From contig NZ_JAUUUU010000001.1 of the NCBI RefSeq assembly GCF_030676955.1, positions 62,001 to 126,000 of the forward strand: DNA of 64,000 bases, given 5' to 3'. Position numbers and translations under genes: made by a program. This document shows, piece after piece, positions 1 through 8,109 of the stretch (position 1 is its first letter; each line of letters starts with the position of its first letter). A model generated the notes under the pieces. It was not told where the DNA came from, searched no databases, and saw only the letters and a program-made list of their open reading frames with translations. The DNA is from Porticoccus litoralis (GTDB lineage Bacteria > Pseudomonadota > Gammaproteobacteria > Pseudomonadales > Porticoccaceae).

Positions 1-674
1 TTGTCCACATACATGTGGCTCAGCTCGACCTCGGGGTAATCTTTGGCCACCTCTTCCATGATCTCCCGCCACAATACGGTGGCTTCCAGCACATTGGCCT
101 TGTCAACCGAGCAGACCCGGCGGTCCCGCACCATGGCGGCCTCAAAAGCCACCTTGCCTATGCGACGAATTTCCGATTCGGAATACTTGTAGGTGTTATA
201 GCCCTCGCGCTCACCATTCTCCAGAACGCGAATACCCCGAGGCTCACCAAAATAGATGCCACCGGTCAATTCACGCACGATCAGAATGTCCAGGCCGGCA
301 ACAATCTCGGGCTTAAGAGACGATGCCTCAGCCAACTGCGGGTAAAGAATGGCTGGACGCAGGTTGCCGAATAATTCCAACCCGGAGCGCAGCTTCAACA
401 ACCCTTTTTCCGGACGAAGGTGGCGTTCCAGGCCGTCCCACTCGGGTCCACCCACGGAACCCATCAGAATCGCATCGCTGCGACGGGCTTTTTCCAGAGT
501 TTCATCGGGACAAGGTTCACCCACAGCATCACAGGCAGCGCCGCCCAGCAGGCCCTCTTCAAAGACCAGCTCCAGACCAAACTGCTCATCCACTTTACGT
601 AGTACCTTGAGCGACTCATCGACAATTTCCGGCCCAATGTGATCGCCTTTAAGTATCAGTACTTGCTTACTCAT
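1..674 (-). CDS. leuB: 3-isopropylmalate dehydrogenase LeuB, 3' end cut by window edge
   Basis: This enzyme oxidises and decarboxylates 3-isopropylmalate with NAD+ in leucine biosynthesis. About 224 N-terminal residues are present. The reading frame starts at ATG 674 (MSKQVLILKGDHIGPEIV) and continues without a stop to base 1. The family nucleotide and substrate regions are recognisable, including ELTGGIYFGEPRG and SVDKANVLE. The usual N-terminal GDGIGPEI reads GDHIGPEI here. It is the third gene of leuC-leuD-leuB, 13 bp after leuD, so it is probably cotranscribed. The remaining third or so of the gene lies outside the window. Confidence 0.93.
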   Translation of the reverse strand, partial: MSKQVLILKGDHIGPEIVDESLKVLRKVDEQFGLELVFEEGLLGGAACDAVGEPCPDETLEKARRSDAILMGSVGGPEWDGLERHLRPEKGLLKLRSGLELFGNLRPAILYPQLAEASSLKPEIVAGLDILIVRELTGGIYFGEPRGIRVLENGEREGYNTYKYSESEIRRIGKVAFEAAMVRDRRVCSVDKANVLEATVLWREIMEEVAKDYPEVELSHMYVD

Positions 675-687
675 AATTTTTTATTCC

Positions 688-1335
688 CTACTTAATGGCA
701 TGGTAAAGCCAGGGGTTGGCTTTACCGTGACCCGCTTCAAAAGCGCGAATGGCATCAGCTTCCTTAAGGGTCAGGCCGATTTCATCCAGACCTTCCAGCA
801 GGCAGTGCTTGCGGAACGCATCAACTTCAAAGGGGAGTTCTTCTCCATCCGGCTTGACGACCACCTGACGAGGCAGATCGACAGTCAGCTCATAACCCTC
901 AGCAGCCTCTGCCTCTTCAAACAACTTGTCGACTATTTTTTCTTCAAAAACAATAGGAAGCAACCCATTCTTAAAGCAGTTATTAAAGAAAATGTCGGCA
1001 AAGCTGGGAGCGATCACGGCGCGGAAGCCGTAGTCATCCAGGGCCCAGGGAGCATGCTCGCGGCTGGAACCACAACCGAAATTTTCCCTCGCCAGCAGCA
1101 CCGAAGCGCCAGCATAGCGAGGCCAGTTGAGTGGAAAATCCGGGTTCAACGGGCGCGCAGTGCAATCCTGACCGGGGCTACCTTCATCCAGGTAACGCAG
1201 CTCATCAAACAGATTCGGGCCGAAACCGCTGCGCTTAATGGACTTAAGGAACTGCTTGGGAATGATCATATCGGTGTCGACATTGGCGCGATCCATGGGC
1301 GCCACCAGCCCTTTGTGTACGGTAAATGCTTTCAC
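688..1335 (-). CDS. leuD: 3-isopropylmalate dehydratase small subunit LeuD
   Basis: LeuD is the swivelling small subunit that pairs with LeuC to isomerise 2-isopropylmalate to 3-isopropylmalate. A GTG start at 1335 is chosen: the protein then begins (M)KAFTVHKGLVAPMDRANVDTD as in the family, a GAGGAG ribosome site lies just upstream, and the start is 10 bp past the leuC stop. A longer TTG-started frame would overlap leuC and add residues unlike the family. The result is 215 residues, normal length. The conserved GCGSSREHAPWAL segment is present. Confidence 0.95.
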   Translation of the reverse strand: MKAFTVHKGLVAPMDRANVDTDMIIPKQFLKSIKRSGFGPNLFDELRYLDEGSPGQDCTARPLNPDFPLNWPRYAGASVLLARENFGCGSSREHAPWALDDYGFRAVIAPSFADIFFNNCFKNGLLPIVFEEKIVDKLFEEAEAAEGYELTVDLPRQVVVKPDGEELPFEVDAFRKHCLLEGLDEIGLTLKEADAIRAFEAGHGKANPWLYHAIK

Positions 1336-1345
1336 GGTAATCTCC

Positions 1346-2767
1346 TCAATCCAGCGCGCGTACGTCGGTAATATGACCGGCAATCGCCGCAGCAGCAGCC
1401 ATGGCAGGACTCACCAGATGGGTACGACCACCATTGCCCTGACGACCTTCAAAGTTGCGGTTGGAGGTAGAGGCACAATGCTCCCCCGCCCCCAGGCGGT
1501 CTGCATTCATTGCCAGACACATAGAACAGCCTGGCTCACGCCAGTCCATTCCAGCCTCAATGAATATCTTGTCCAACCCTTCAGATTCCGCTTGGGCTTT
1601 GACCATCTGGGAACCGGGCACCACCAGTACCTGCTTGACTGTACTGGCGACTTTGCGGCCACGAGCCACATCGGCCGCAGCACGCAGGTCCTCAATACGT
1701 GAATTGGTGCAGGAGCCGATAAACACTCGATCCACGGGGATATCACTAATGGCGGAACCACCCTGGAGGCCCATGTATTTCAGTGCTCTTTCAATACCCT
1801 GCCGCTTCACTGGGTCAGACTCATTCTCGGGACTGGGAATGGTGCCACTAACTGGAGCAACCATTTCCGGGGATGTTCCCCAGCTCACTTGCGGCTCGAT
1901 GGCACTGCCATCCAGTTCGACAACGGTATCGAATTCCGCATTATCGTCACTGTGCAGGGTTCGCCAGTATGCCGCCGCCTGATCCCACAGTTCTCCTGTC
2001 GGTGCAAAACGGCGGCCCTTGAAGTATTCAATGGTTTTCTCATCCACGGCGACCATGCCCACCCGGGCACCGGCCTCAATAGCCATATTGCAAACCGTCA
2101 TGCGGCCCTCAATGGACATTTCACGGAATACTTGGCCGGCAAACTCGATGGCATAGCCTGTACCACCAGCGGTACCGATTTTGCCGATAATGGCCAGCAC
2201 CACGTCCTTGGCGGTGACGCCGGGACCCAGGGTTCCATCTACGCGGATCAGCATATTCTTCATCTTCTTGGTCACTAGGCACTGGGTGGCCAGCACGTGC
2301 TCCACTTCTGACGTACCAATACCGTGGGCCAGACAGGCAAAGGCGCCGTGGGTGGCGGTATGGGAATCACCGCAGACCACGGTCATACCTGGAAGAGAAG
2401 CTCCCAGCTCCGGGCCCATCACGTGAACGATGCCCTGCCCCATTTCATTCATCTTGAATTCACGGATGCCGAAATATTCACAGTTCTCGTCCAACGTTTT
2501 CACCTGAATTCGGGAAGTTTCGTCGGGTATAGCATCCACACCGGCAGCACGTTCAACCGGATCAGTGGAAATATTATGGTCCGGGGTCGCCACATTCACA
2601 TCCAGACGCCAGGGCTTACGTCCAGCGATACGCAGCCCCTCAAAAGCCTGAGGTGAGGTTACTTCGTGCAAAATGTGCCGATCAATGTAGATCAATGCGG
2701 AACCATCATCACGCTGCTTCACCAGGTGTGCGTCCCACAGTTTGTCGTAAAGGGTTTTTCCAGCCAT
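1346..2767 (-). CDS. leuC: 3-isopropylmalate dehydratase large subunit LeuC
   Basis: LeuC is the [4Fe-4S] aconitase-family large subunit of isopropylmalate isomerase. The 473-residue product starts MAGKTLYDKLWDAHLV at ATG 2767, with GGAAT upstream. An alternative TTG two codons earlier is less likely. Cluster-ligand segments GSCTNSRIEDLR and CSMCLAMN are present, as is the GDSHTATHGAF substrate segment. It is the first gene of leuCDB and is transcribed away from a LysR regulator. The intervening 109 bp contain a perfect 9-bp inverted repeat. Confidence 0.96.
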   Translation of the reverse strand: MAGKTLYDKLWDAHLVKQRDDGSALIYIDRHILHEVTSPQAFEGLRIAGRKPWRLDVNVATPDHNISTDPVERAAGVDAIPDETSRIQVKTLDENCEYFGIREFKMNEMGQGIVHVMGPELGASLPGMTVVCGDSHTATHGAFACLAHGIGTSEVEHVLATQCLVTKKMKNMLIRVDGTLGPGVTAKDVVLAIIGKIGTAGGTGYAIEFAGQVFREMSIEGRMTVCNMAIEAGARVGMVAVDEKTIEYFKGRRFAPTGELWDQAAAYWRTLHSDDNAEFDTVVELDGSAIEPQVSWGTSPEMVAPVSGTIPSPENESDPVKRQGIERALKYMGLQGGSAISDIPVDRVFIGSCTNSRIEDLRAAADVARGRKVASTVKQVLVVPGSQMVKAQAESEGLDKIFIEAGMDWREPGCSMCLAMNADRLGAGEHCASTSNRNFEGRQGNGGRTHLVSPAMAAAAAIAGHITDVRALD

Positions 2768-2791
2768 TATCAATTCCAGCCATTTCTGATG

Positions 2792-2822
2792 GTGTTATTT
2801 TAATCGGCACATCAAATAACAC
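2792..2822. promoter_or_regulatory. 9-bp perfect inverted repeat in the leuC/LysR intergenic region
   Basis: GTGTTATTT (2792-2800) and AAATAACAC (2814-2822) are exact reverse complements separated by 13 nt. The repeat is centred about 40 bp upstream of the leuC ATG and 70 bp upstream of the LysR ATG. LysR-type regulators usually bind interrupted AT-rich dyads in such divergent regions, so an operator is the first reading (inference). A hairpin in the leuC leader mRNA is the alternative. A smaller dyad, ATCG-TTT-CGAT, lies at 2838-2848. Confidence 0.6.
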
Positions 2823-2876
2823 AAATTCATATTTTTCATCGTTTCGATTCTTATTTGGAATTGATATCCTCCCCCC

Positions 2877-3749
2877 ATGGACACGCAATTATTGGAAGCC
2901 TTTATCGCCGTGGCAGATAGCGGTTCTTTTTCGTTGGCCGCTGAACGCATCCATGTCACCCAACCCGCAGTCAGCAAGCGGATTGCACTACTGGAAGACA
3001 TTCTGGACTGCCGGCTGTTTGATCGTATCGCCCGCACCGTCACCCTGACCGAGGCAGGAGAAGCACTCCTGCCCCGCGCACACCGCATTCTTCAGGAGTT
3101 TGCAGATACCCGGCAGGCCATCAGCGACCTGTCAGGCGACATCAGTGGCCACCTACGTTTGGCGATCAGCCACCATATCGGCCTGCACCGGTTGCCCCCA
3201 ATCCTCAAACAATTTGCACAGCGGCATCCGTCGGTGAAAATTGATGTGGACTTTATGGATTCAGAAAAGGCTTACGAGGGCATCCTGCAGGGGCGTTTTG
3301 AAGTAGCCGTTATTACCTTGGCACCGCAACCACACCCAAAAGTTGAAACACAGGTCATCTGGCCGGACCCGCTAGTGTTTATGGTCGCCGATGATCACGC
3401 ATTGTGTTCTGAACCCCAGCCAACCCTGCAAATACTCTGCGAATTTCCGGCCATTCTTCCCGGGTTGGGCACCTACACCGGACGCATGGCCCGGACCGTG
3501 TTTGAGGAGCAGAGGGTTCCACTACCCGCCACCATGGCCACCAATTATCTCGAAACCATCAAGATGATGGTCAGCATCGGTCTCGGCTGGAGCCTACTGC
3601 CAGAAAGTATGTTGGATGACGGCTTACAGATTATCTGTATTCCCGATATACATATTGAACGACAGCTGGGCTACATCCATCACCGGGAAAAAAGTCTTTC
3701 CAATGCCGCACGCGCGTTTATTCAATTGCTCAACAGCGAAAACCCATAA
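2877..3749 (+). CDS. LysR-family transcriptional regulator, probable regulator of leuCDB
   Basis: A 290-residue LysR-type regulator. The N-terminal winged helix-turn-helix occupies about residues 1-60, with the typical ADSGSFSLAAERIHVTQPAVSKRI pattern broken over two helices. A periplasmic-binding-like effector domain follows from about residue 90. It is divergent from leuC, and a LysR gene next to leuCDB is common in Pseudomonas relatives, so control of leucine genes is inferred from position. No good Shine-Dalgarno sequence precedes ATG 2877; the upstream bases are pyrimidine-rich, so expression may be low. The effector is unknown. Confidence 0.9.
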   Translation: MDTQLLEAFIAVADSGSFSLAAERIHVTQPAVSKRIALLEDILDCRLFDRIARTVTLTEAGEALLPRAHRILQEFADTRQAISDLSGDISGHLRLAISHHIGLHRLPPILKQFAQRHPSVKIDVDFMDSEKAYEGILQGRFEVAVITLAPQPHPKVETQVIWPDPLVFMVADDHALCSEPQPTLQILCEFPAILPGLGTYTGRMARTVFEEQRVPLPATMATNYLETIKMMVSIGLGWSLLPESMLDDGLQIICIPDIHIERQLGYIHHREKSLSNAARAFIQLLNSENP

Positions 3750-3776
3750 AAAAACGCCGCAGTTGCGGCGTTTTTT
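3750..3776. terminator. Bidirectional rho-independent terminator
   Basis: An A-run, then CGCCGCA-GT-TGCGGCG, then six T. It lies between the convergent LysR and acyl-CoA dehydrogenase genes and fits the terminator pattern on both strands. Confidence 0.85.
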
Positions 3777-3803
3777 CCCTATAGCATTCGTATTCCAGAA
3801 AAC

Positions 3804-5579
3804 CTAGAACGCCTCAATATCCAGCGCCATCACAGACGCCGAACCCGCTTTAATAGTAGCCAGGTAGGCCTGATTGCGGGGCATGATCTGCTCCGCAAAG
3901 AACCGTGTCGTGGTAATTTTACTATTGTTAAACACGCCATTACCCTCACCCGAGGCATTCAAGCTCACAGCCACAATAGCGCTCTTTGCCATCAGGGCAC
4001 CGGCCACGGTAGTTCCCATCAACATCATCAGGTTGTAGGCAGCAGAACCGGGGGCTGCCCAGTCACCTGTCGCCTGTGCAAACAGGGATTCCACTGCCTG
4101 CTGGCATGCAGCCAACGAATATTCGAGTGCATCTGCCATCTCCACCAAGCCAGCAGTGCGAGCCTCGGCCACCACCGGCAGCAGAACTTTCATCAACTCA
4201 CCCGCAGCCACACCCTTGTCGCGGGCAATTTTGCGTCCCACCAAGTCCATGGACTGGATACCATTGGTACCTTCGTAGATAGGCAGAATGCGGGCATCGC
4301 GCATATGTTGGGCTGCACCTGTCTCTTCTACAAACCCCATACCCCCGTGCACCTGGACGCCGAGGGATGTCACCTCCATGCCAATCTCCGTGCACCAACC
4401 TTTCACCAGGGGCGTGAGTAGATCTACGCGACGCTGATGGTAAGCACTCTCTGCCTCATCTGTTTCTTTGAAGGCATGATCTTCATGAGCCAGTGCACTG
4501 TAGGCCAATGCGCGAGCACCTTCTGTCAAGGCACGCATCTGCATGAGCATGCGACGCACGTCCGGATGGTGAATAATGGTTGCTTTCGACACCCCCGGCG
4601 CACTGCCCTGAACCCGATCCTTGGCGTAGGCCACGGCCTGCTGGTATGCGCGCTCACTGATGGACACCCCTTGCAAGCCAACTGCCAGGCGGGCTTCGTT
4701 CATCATGGCGAACATATACACCAGCCCCTGGTTCTCTTCGCCCACCAGATAGCCAACAGCACCATCGTTATCGCCAAAGGACAGAGAACAGGTAGGACTC
4801 GCGTGAATACCCATTTTGTGTTCCAGCCCTACACAATAAACATCATTGCGTTCCCCGCGACTGCCATCCTCATTAATTAGGAATTTCGGCACCACAAACA
4901 GGGAAATACCCTTCACCCCTTCCGGAGCATCCGGGGTACGAGCCAGCACCAGATGGATGATGTTATCGGTGTACTCGTGGTCGCCCCAGGTAATAAAGAT
5001 CTTCTGACCGGAAAGTCGGTAATGATCACCTTCGGGCACCGCCTTGGTACGCACTGCGGCGAGATCGGAGCCCGCTTGAGGCTCTGTGAGGTTCATGGTG
5101 CCAGCCCACTCGCCGGATACCAGCTTTGGCAGATACAGCGCTTTCTGTTCATCGCTGCCGTACATATCCAGGGCGGTAACTACCCCCTTGGTGAGCATTG
5201 GACAAAGACCAAAGGACATATTGGCCGACTGGCTCATTTCATCCACGGCAACAGATAGCAACATCGGTAAACCCTGACCACCGTATTCCACATCACCCGT
5301 CAGGCTTGTCCAGCCTGACTCGGTCAATTGCTGATAAATGCCATCCAGTACCGGCGCGGTAATGACGGTGGTGCCATCCAGATGGGATCCCTGCTGATCA
5401 GCGGCTTGATTGGTAGGCGCGACCACTTCACCAAAAAAGCGGGCGGCCTCACTAAGAATGGCATCCACCATATCCGGGGTCGCCTCTTCATAGCCCGGCA
5501 ATTGAGCGATTTTGTCCATGCCGAGAACCTGGTTTATCAGGAAACTCATCTCATCAACGGGAGCCTTGTATACGGTCAT
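3804..5579 (-). CDS. Acyl-CoA dehydrogenase, long (~590 aa) DmdC/AcdA-like type
   Basis: A 591-residue flavoprotein acyl-CoA dehydrogenase. Start ATG 5579 (MTVYKAPVDEMSFLINQVLG) follows an AGGGGTGGAG ribosome site; an upstream ATG at 5603 would add eight residues. Visible parts are the N-terminal extension of the long subfamily, the mid-domain TEPQAGSDL and FITWGDHEY segments, the helical domain with GGMGFVEETGAAQ, and a DUF4445-style C-terminal extension carrying the IMPRNQAYLATI motif. Databases often label this subfamily 3-methylmercaptopropionyl-CoA dehydrogenase, but that specificity cannot be read from sequence. It stands alone, with the shared terminator at its end. Confidence 0.9.
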   Translation of the reverse strand: MTVYKAPVDEMSFLINQVLGMDKIAQLPGYEEATPDMVDAILSEAARFFGEVVAPTNQAADQQGSHLDGTTVITAPVLDGIYQQLTESGWTSLTGDVEYGGQGLPMLLSVAVDEMSQSANMSFGLCPMLTKGVVTALDMYGSDEQKALYLPKLVSGEWAGTMNLTEPQAGSDLAAVRTKAVPEGDHYRLSGQKIFITWGDHEYTDNIIHLVLARTPDAPEGVKGISLFVVPKFLINEDGSRGERNDVYCVGLEHKMGIHASPTCSLSFGDNDGAVGYLVGEENQGLVYMFAMMNEARLAVGLQGVSISERAYQQAVAYAKDRVQGSAPGVSKATIIHHPDVRRMLMQMRALTEGARALAYSALAHEDHAFKETDEAESAYHQRRVDLLTPLVKGWCTEIGMEVTSLGVQVHGGMGFVEETGAAQHMRDARILPIYEGTNGIQSMDLVGRKIARDKGVAAGELMKVLLPVVAEARTAGLVEMADALEYSLAACQQAVESLFAQATGDWAAPGSAAYNLMMLMGTTVAGALMAKSAIVAVSLNASGEGNGVFNNSKITTTRFFAEQIMPRNQAYLATIKAGSASVMALDIEAF

Positions 5580-5726
5580 TCTCCACCCCTCTATCGGTGT
5601 CATTTAATCTGTTTGTTTTGATATAAAGATAGCGGCTAGCGGAAAGGATTCTATGTCTTTATCGCCAAAAACCCATGACGTTCTGTGACTCACGGGTTTC
5701 AGGAAAAATACCGGAAGAGGCTGCGA

Positions 5727-6416
5727 CTACAATGCTGGATCGAGCCGAGTGAGCTGGGAAAAAACCTGGGGTTCGAGCAGATGGCCGGTGTCATCCAGAG
5801 GGGGATAGGGCAAATTTCGCTGTCGGCAATATTTGGCGATGATAGGCTGACACCATTCGAAAAGCACCTCGCGGTACTCTTCCTGATCAATGCGACACTG
5901 ATCGTACAAACCAGCGACCTGTCGTTGCCGCTGGGCCTCAGCCAGAATAATGGCGCAGGCAACCGACACATTGAAGGATTCAGCCATCCCCTTCATTGGA
6001 ACAATGACACAACCGTCAACCATGGCTGACGCCTCGGCACTGACACCAATCTTTTCCGCACCCAGCAACAAGGCGGTAGGCCGGGTGTAATCCACCTCCC
6101 GGTAATCCACGGCACGGTCGTCAAAGTGCGCCGCGAGCACCTGAAACCCCTTGCTCTGGAGCTCGCTGATCGGGTCTTCTATATCTCGGTGGACTTGCGT
6201 TTTCACCCACTTATGGGACCCCATCGCGGTACCCGTGTGGGCACGAAATCCGCCTTTATCGTAAACCGCGTGTACGCGGTGAATGCCCACGGCATCACAG
6301 GTACGAATAATGGCTGACAGATTTTGGCCCTTGTGGACCTGGTCGGTGATCACCGTCAGGTCGGGTTGACGACGATTGAGGACATCGACAATTTTCTGGT
6401 AACGATCGGGAGTCAT
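5727..6416 (-). CDS. trmH: tRNA (guanosine-18-2'-O)-methyltransferase TrmH
   Basis: A SpoU/TrmH-class SPOUT methyltransferase for Gm18 in the tRNA D-loop. The 229 residues start MTPDRYQKIVDVLNRRQPDL at ATG 6416, matching E. coli TrmH; an upstream ATG would add six residues. Family motifs include NLSAIIRTCDAVG, LLLGAEKIG, and FNVSVACAIILAEAQRQRQ in the trefoil-knot SAM site. The C-terminal RNLPYP segment is also typical. It appears monocistronic. Confidence 0.95.
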   Translation of the reverse strand: MTPDRYQKIVDVLNRRQPDLTVITDQVHKGQNLSAIIRTCDAVGIHRVHAVYDKGGFRAHTGTAMGSHKWVKTQVHRDIEDPISELQSKGFQVLAAHFDDRAVDYREVDYTRPTALLLGAEKIGVSAEASAMVDGCVIVPMKGMAESFNVSVACAIILAEAQRQRQVAGLYDQCRIDQEEYREVLFEWCQPIIAKYCRQRNLPYPPLDDTGHLLEPQVFSQLTRLDPAL

Positions 6417-6488
6417 CGCGCCATTATAGGCCAAAGTGGGTTCGAGACAGCCACCTGCAATGTGTCAACCTATGGAGGCAGGGTCGTT

Positions 6489-6809
6489 TTAGGAGGGATC
6501 AAGAATATCATCCGCCCAACTCAGGGCAGCCATCACAGAAGGAAAGCCTATCGTACTGACCAGCAATAATAATGCATGGTGAATTTCAGCAGGGCTGGCA
6601 CCGGCCGCCAGGGCTCGACGGGTATGGCTGTGAACCGCCCCCTCGGAGCGAATACTTGCCGCTGCTGCCAACTGGATCAGTTGTGCCGTTTTCTCGCCCA
6701 GCGGACCCAGTTCCTTAGCCGTGCTGCCCATAGCTTCAACGGCTTGTGCAAACTCCGGATACTGTTCCGAGAGACTGGCATAACGACCAGGTAGTTTCCT
6801 GTTGTCCAT
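6489..6809 (-). CDS. Carboxymuconolactone decarboxylase (CMD) family protein without Cys pair
   Basis: A 106-residue all-helical CMD/AhpD-fold protein. ATG 6809 follows an AGGAGAGC ribosome site. The core HSHTRRALAAGASPAEIHHAL matches the family helix-turn-helix, including the active-site histidine, but the CxxC of AhpD-type peroxidases is absent (SEGAVHSH instead). It is therefore unlikely to be a thiol peroxidase. Its substrate is unknown. It stands between trmH and a divergent Ap4A phosphorylase. Confidence 0.85.
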   Translation of the reverse strand: MDNRKLPGRYASLSEQYPEFAQAVEAMGSTAKELGPLGEKTAQLIQLAAAASIRSEGAVHSHTRRALAAGASPAEIHHALLLLVSTIGFPSVMAALSWADDILDPS

Positions 6810-6917
6810 TGCGCTCTCCTGCCACAAGGTATTTCTCACTGAGTATAGTGTTTGAAATCACGGACAACACCCTTGCAGCCACCTGAAGAGAAACGCAGAA
6901 TCTGAGCATCACCGACA

Positions 6918-7844
6918 ATGAAAGCACTGGGGGCAGGATTGGAGTATTTAAGCGGCAAACAGCTTTGGGATAGCGTTATCCACGCCAGTTCATCCGCCTA
7001 CGCTAGCGGGGCGTTGCATTCCATTCCCACCGACAGCCATATCAAAACAGAGTTGGTTGAGGGCGTGCCGGTTAACTTCCAGATACGCGTGGTGAAAAAT
7101 CTGGCGAGAAAATCCGCAGAAATGAAACGTCGCGCTAACCAGGCACCACAGGCAAAAGACTTTAATCCGTTTTTACCCTACGACCCACAGTTGTATGTCG
7201 GTGAACTTACCGCGCACTACCGCTGCCTGCTTAACAAGTTCAATGTCATGGATCACCACATACTGATGGTGACCACGGAGTTTGTCCCGCAACTCGAACC
7301 CTTGAGCCGGGAAGACTTTCTGGCGGCCCAACTGTGCCTTGAAGCTCGGGATGGGCTGGTATTTTATAACGGAGGCACCGAGGCAGGAGCGAGCATTACC
7401 CACAAACACCTTCAGATGGTGCCGCTACCACTTTGCCCGGAGTCATTTCCGTTCCAGCCGCTTTTCGATACAACGTCGACAGAGACCGGGAAAGCAGTTC
7501 AATCGAAACTGCCCTTTACCCACCTTGTGGCTGCGGCCAGCCAGCATGTCGACATCGAAACACGCGCCACACACAATTGGGCGTGTTACCGGCAAATGGC
7601 ATCACAGCTGGGCCTGGGTTCGGAGGAAGGCGAATACCCTCTACCCCACAACCTGCTGATGACCCGCCGTCATCTCTGGGTAGTTCCAAGGTGCCGTGAG
7701 CGCCACACCGGGCTTGCAGTGAACGCTCTGGGTTACGCCGGCACACTGCTCGTCAAGGATCAACAGCAGCTCGAGACATTGCAGAGCACAGGCTGCCTAC
7801 CTCTGTTACAGGCTGTAGCTGGACTGCCCAGCCAGAGCGAGTAA
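6918..7844 (+). CDS. ATP adenylyltransferase / diadenosine tetraphosphate phosphorylase (APA1/2-like)
   Basis: A 308-residue relative of the yeast Apa1/Apa2 enzymes, which split Ap4A phosphorolytically to ATP and ADP. Conserved segments are NKFNVMDHHILMVTTEFVPQ, VFYNGGTEAGASITHKHLQ and the distal HNLLMTRRHLWVVPR. The HxHxQ motif (His162, His164, Gln166) is the nucleotidyl-transfer site of this HIT-superfamily branch. Most gammaproteobacteria hydrolyse Ap4A with ApaH instead, so this is a less common solution. The ribosome site before ATG 6918 is weak. It is divergent from the CMD gene by about 108 bp. Confidence 0.88.
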   Translation: MKALGAGLEYLSGKQLWDSVIHASSSAYASGALHSIPTDSHIKTELVEGVPVNFQIRVVKNLARKSAEMKRRANQAPQAKDFNPFLPYDPQLYVGELTAHYRCLLNKFNVMDHHILMVTTEFVPQLEPLSREDFLAAQLCLEARDGLVFYNGGTEAGASITHKHLQMVPLPLCPESFPFQPLFDTTSTETGKAVQSKLPFTHLVAAASQHVDIETRATHNWACYRQMASQLGLGSEEGEYPLPHNLLMTRRHLWVVPRCRERHTGLAVNALGYAGTLLVKDQQQLETLQSTGCLPLLQAVAGLPSQSE

Positions 7845-7858
7845 ACCAACGGGGAACT

Positions 7859-7886
7859 TTTACCCGTATACCCCCTCTGTTATGAT
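7859..7886 (+). promoter_or_regulatory. Putative sigma-70 promoter for the ABC export operon
   Basis: TTTACC (7859-7864), a 16-nt spacer and TATGAT (7881-7886). This would start transcription near 7893, ahead of the small ORF at 7927 and the ABC operon at 8110. The -10 is good and the -35 is moderate. Confidence 0.5.
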
Positions 7887-7926
7887 CGCCCACTTGAATT
7901 TTAGGGCCTTACCCCAAATAACGAGA

Positions 7927-8049
7927 ATGACAGTAAGTTACATGCCGAAATGCACTACCGGCAGAAGAATAAAAGAACGTCAGGCCATGTTAAAAAAGAT
8001 TGACTTGCAGTTACGATCTCGTAAGGCTCGCCCTCCTCCCAGAGTCTGA
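7927..8049 (+). CDS. Possible 40-residue basic leader peptide upstream of the ABC operon
   Basis: An ATG-started frame of 40 codons ending TGA at 8047-8049. The product is strongly basic, with MPKCTTGRRIKERQ near the start and RSRKARPPPRV at the end, and it has no membrane segment. It occupies the middle of a 265-bp gap between the Ap4A phosphorylase and the ABC ATPase, downstream of a plausible promoter. An internal ATG (codon 6) is an alternative start. The upstream ACGAGA is only a weak ribosome site. I do not recognise the protein. The consecutive prolines near its end could stall ribosomes (inference). Confidence 0.4.
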   Translation: MTVSYMPKCTTGRRIKERQAMLKKIDLQLRSRKARPPPRV

Positions 8050-8109
8050 AACGCATCATTTGCACCTCAATAAAAGCGGACAAGAATTAACCCATAGCAG
8101 GAGAACATC

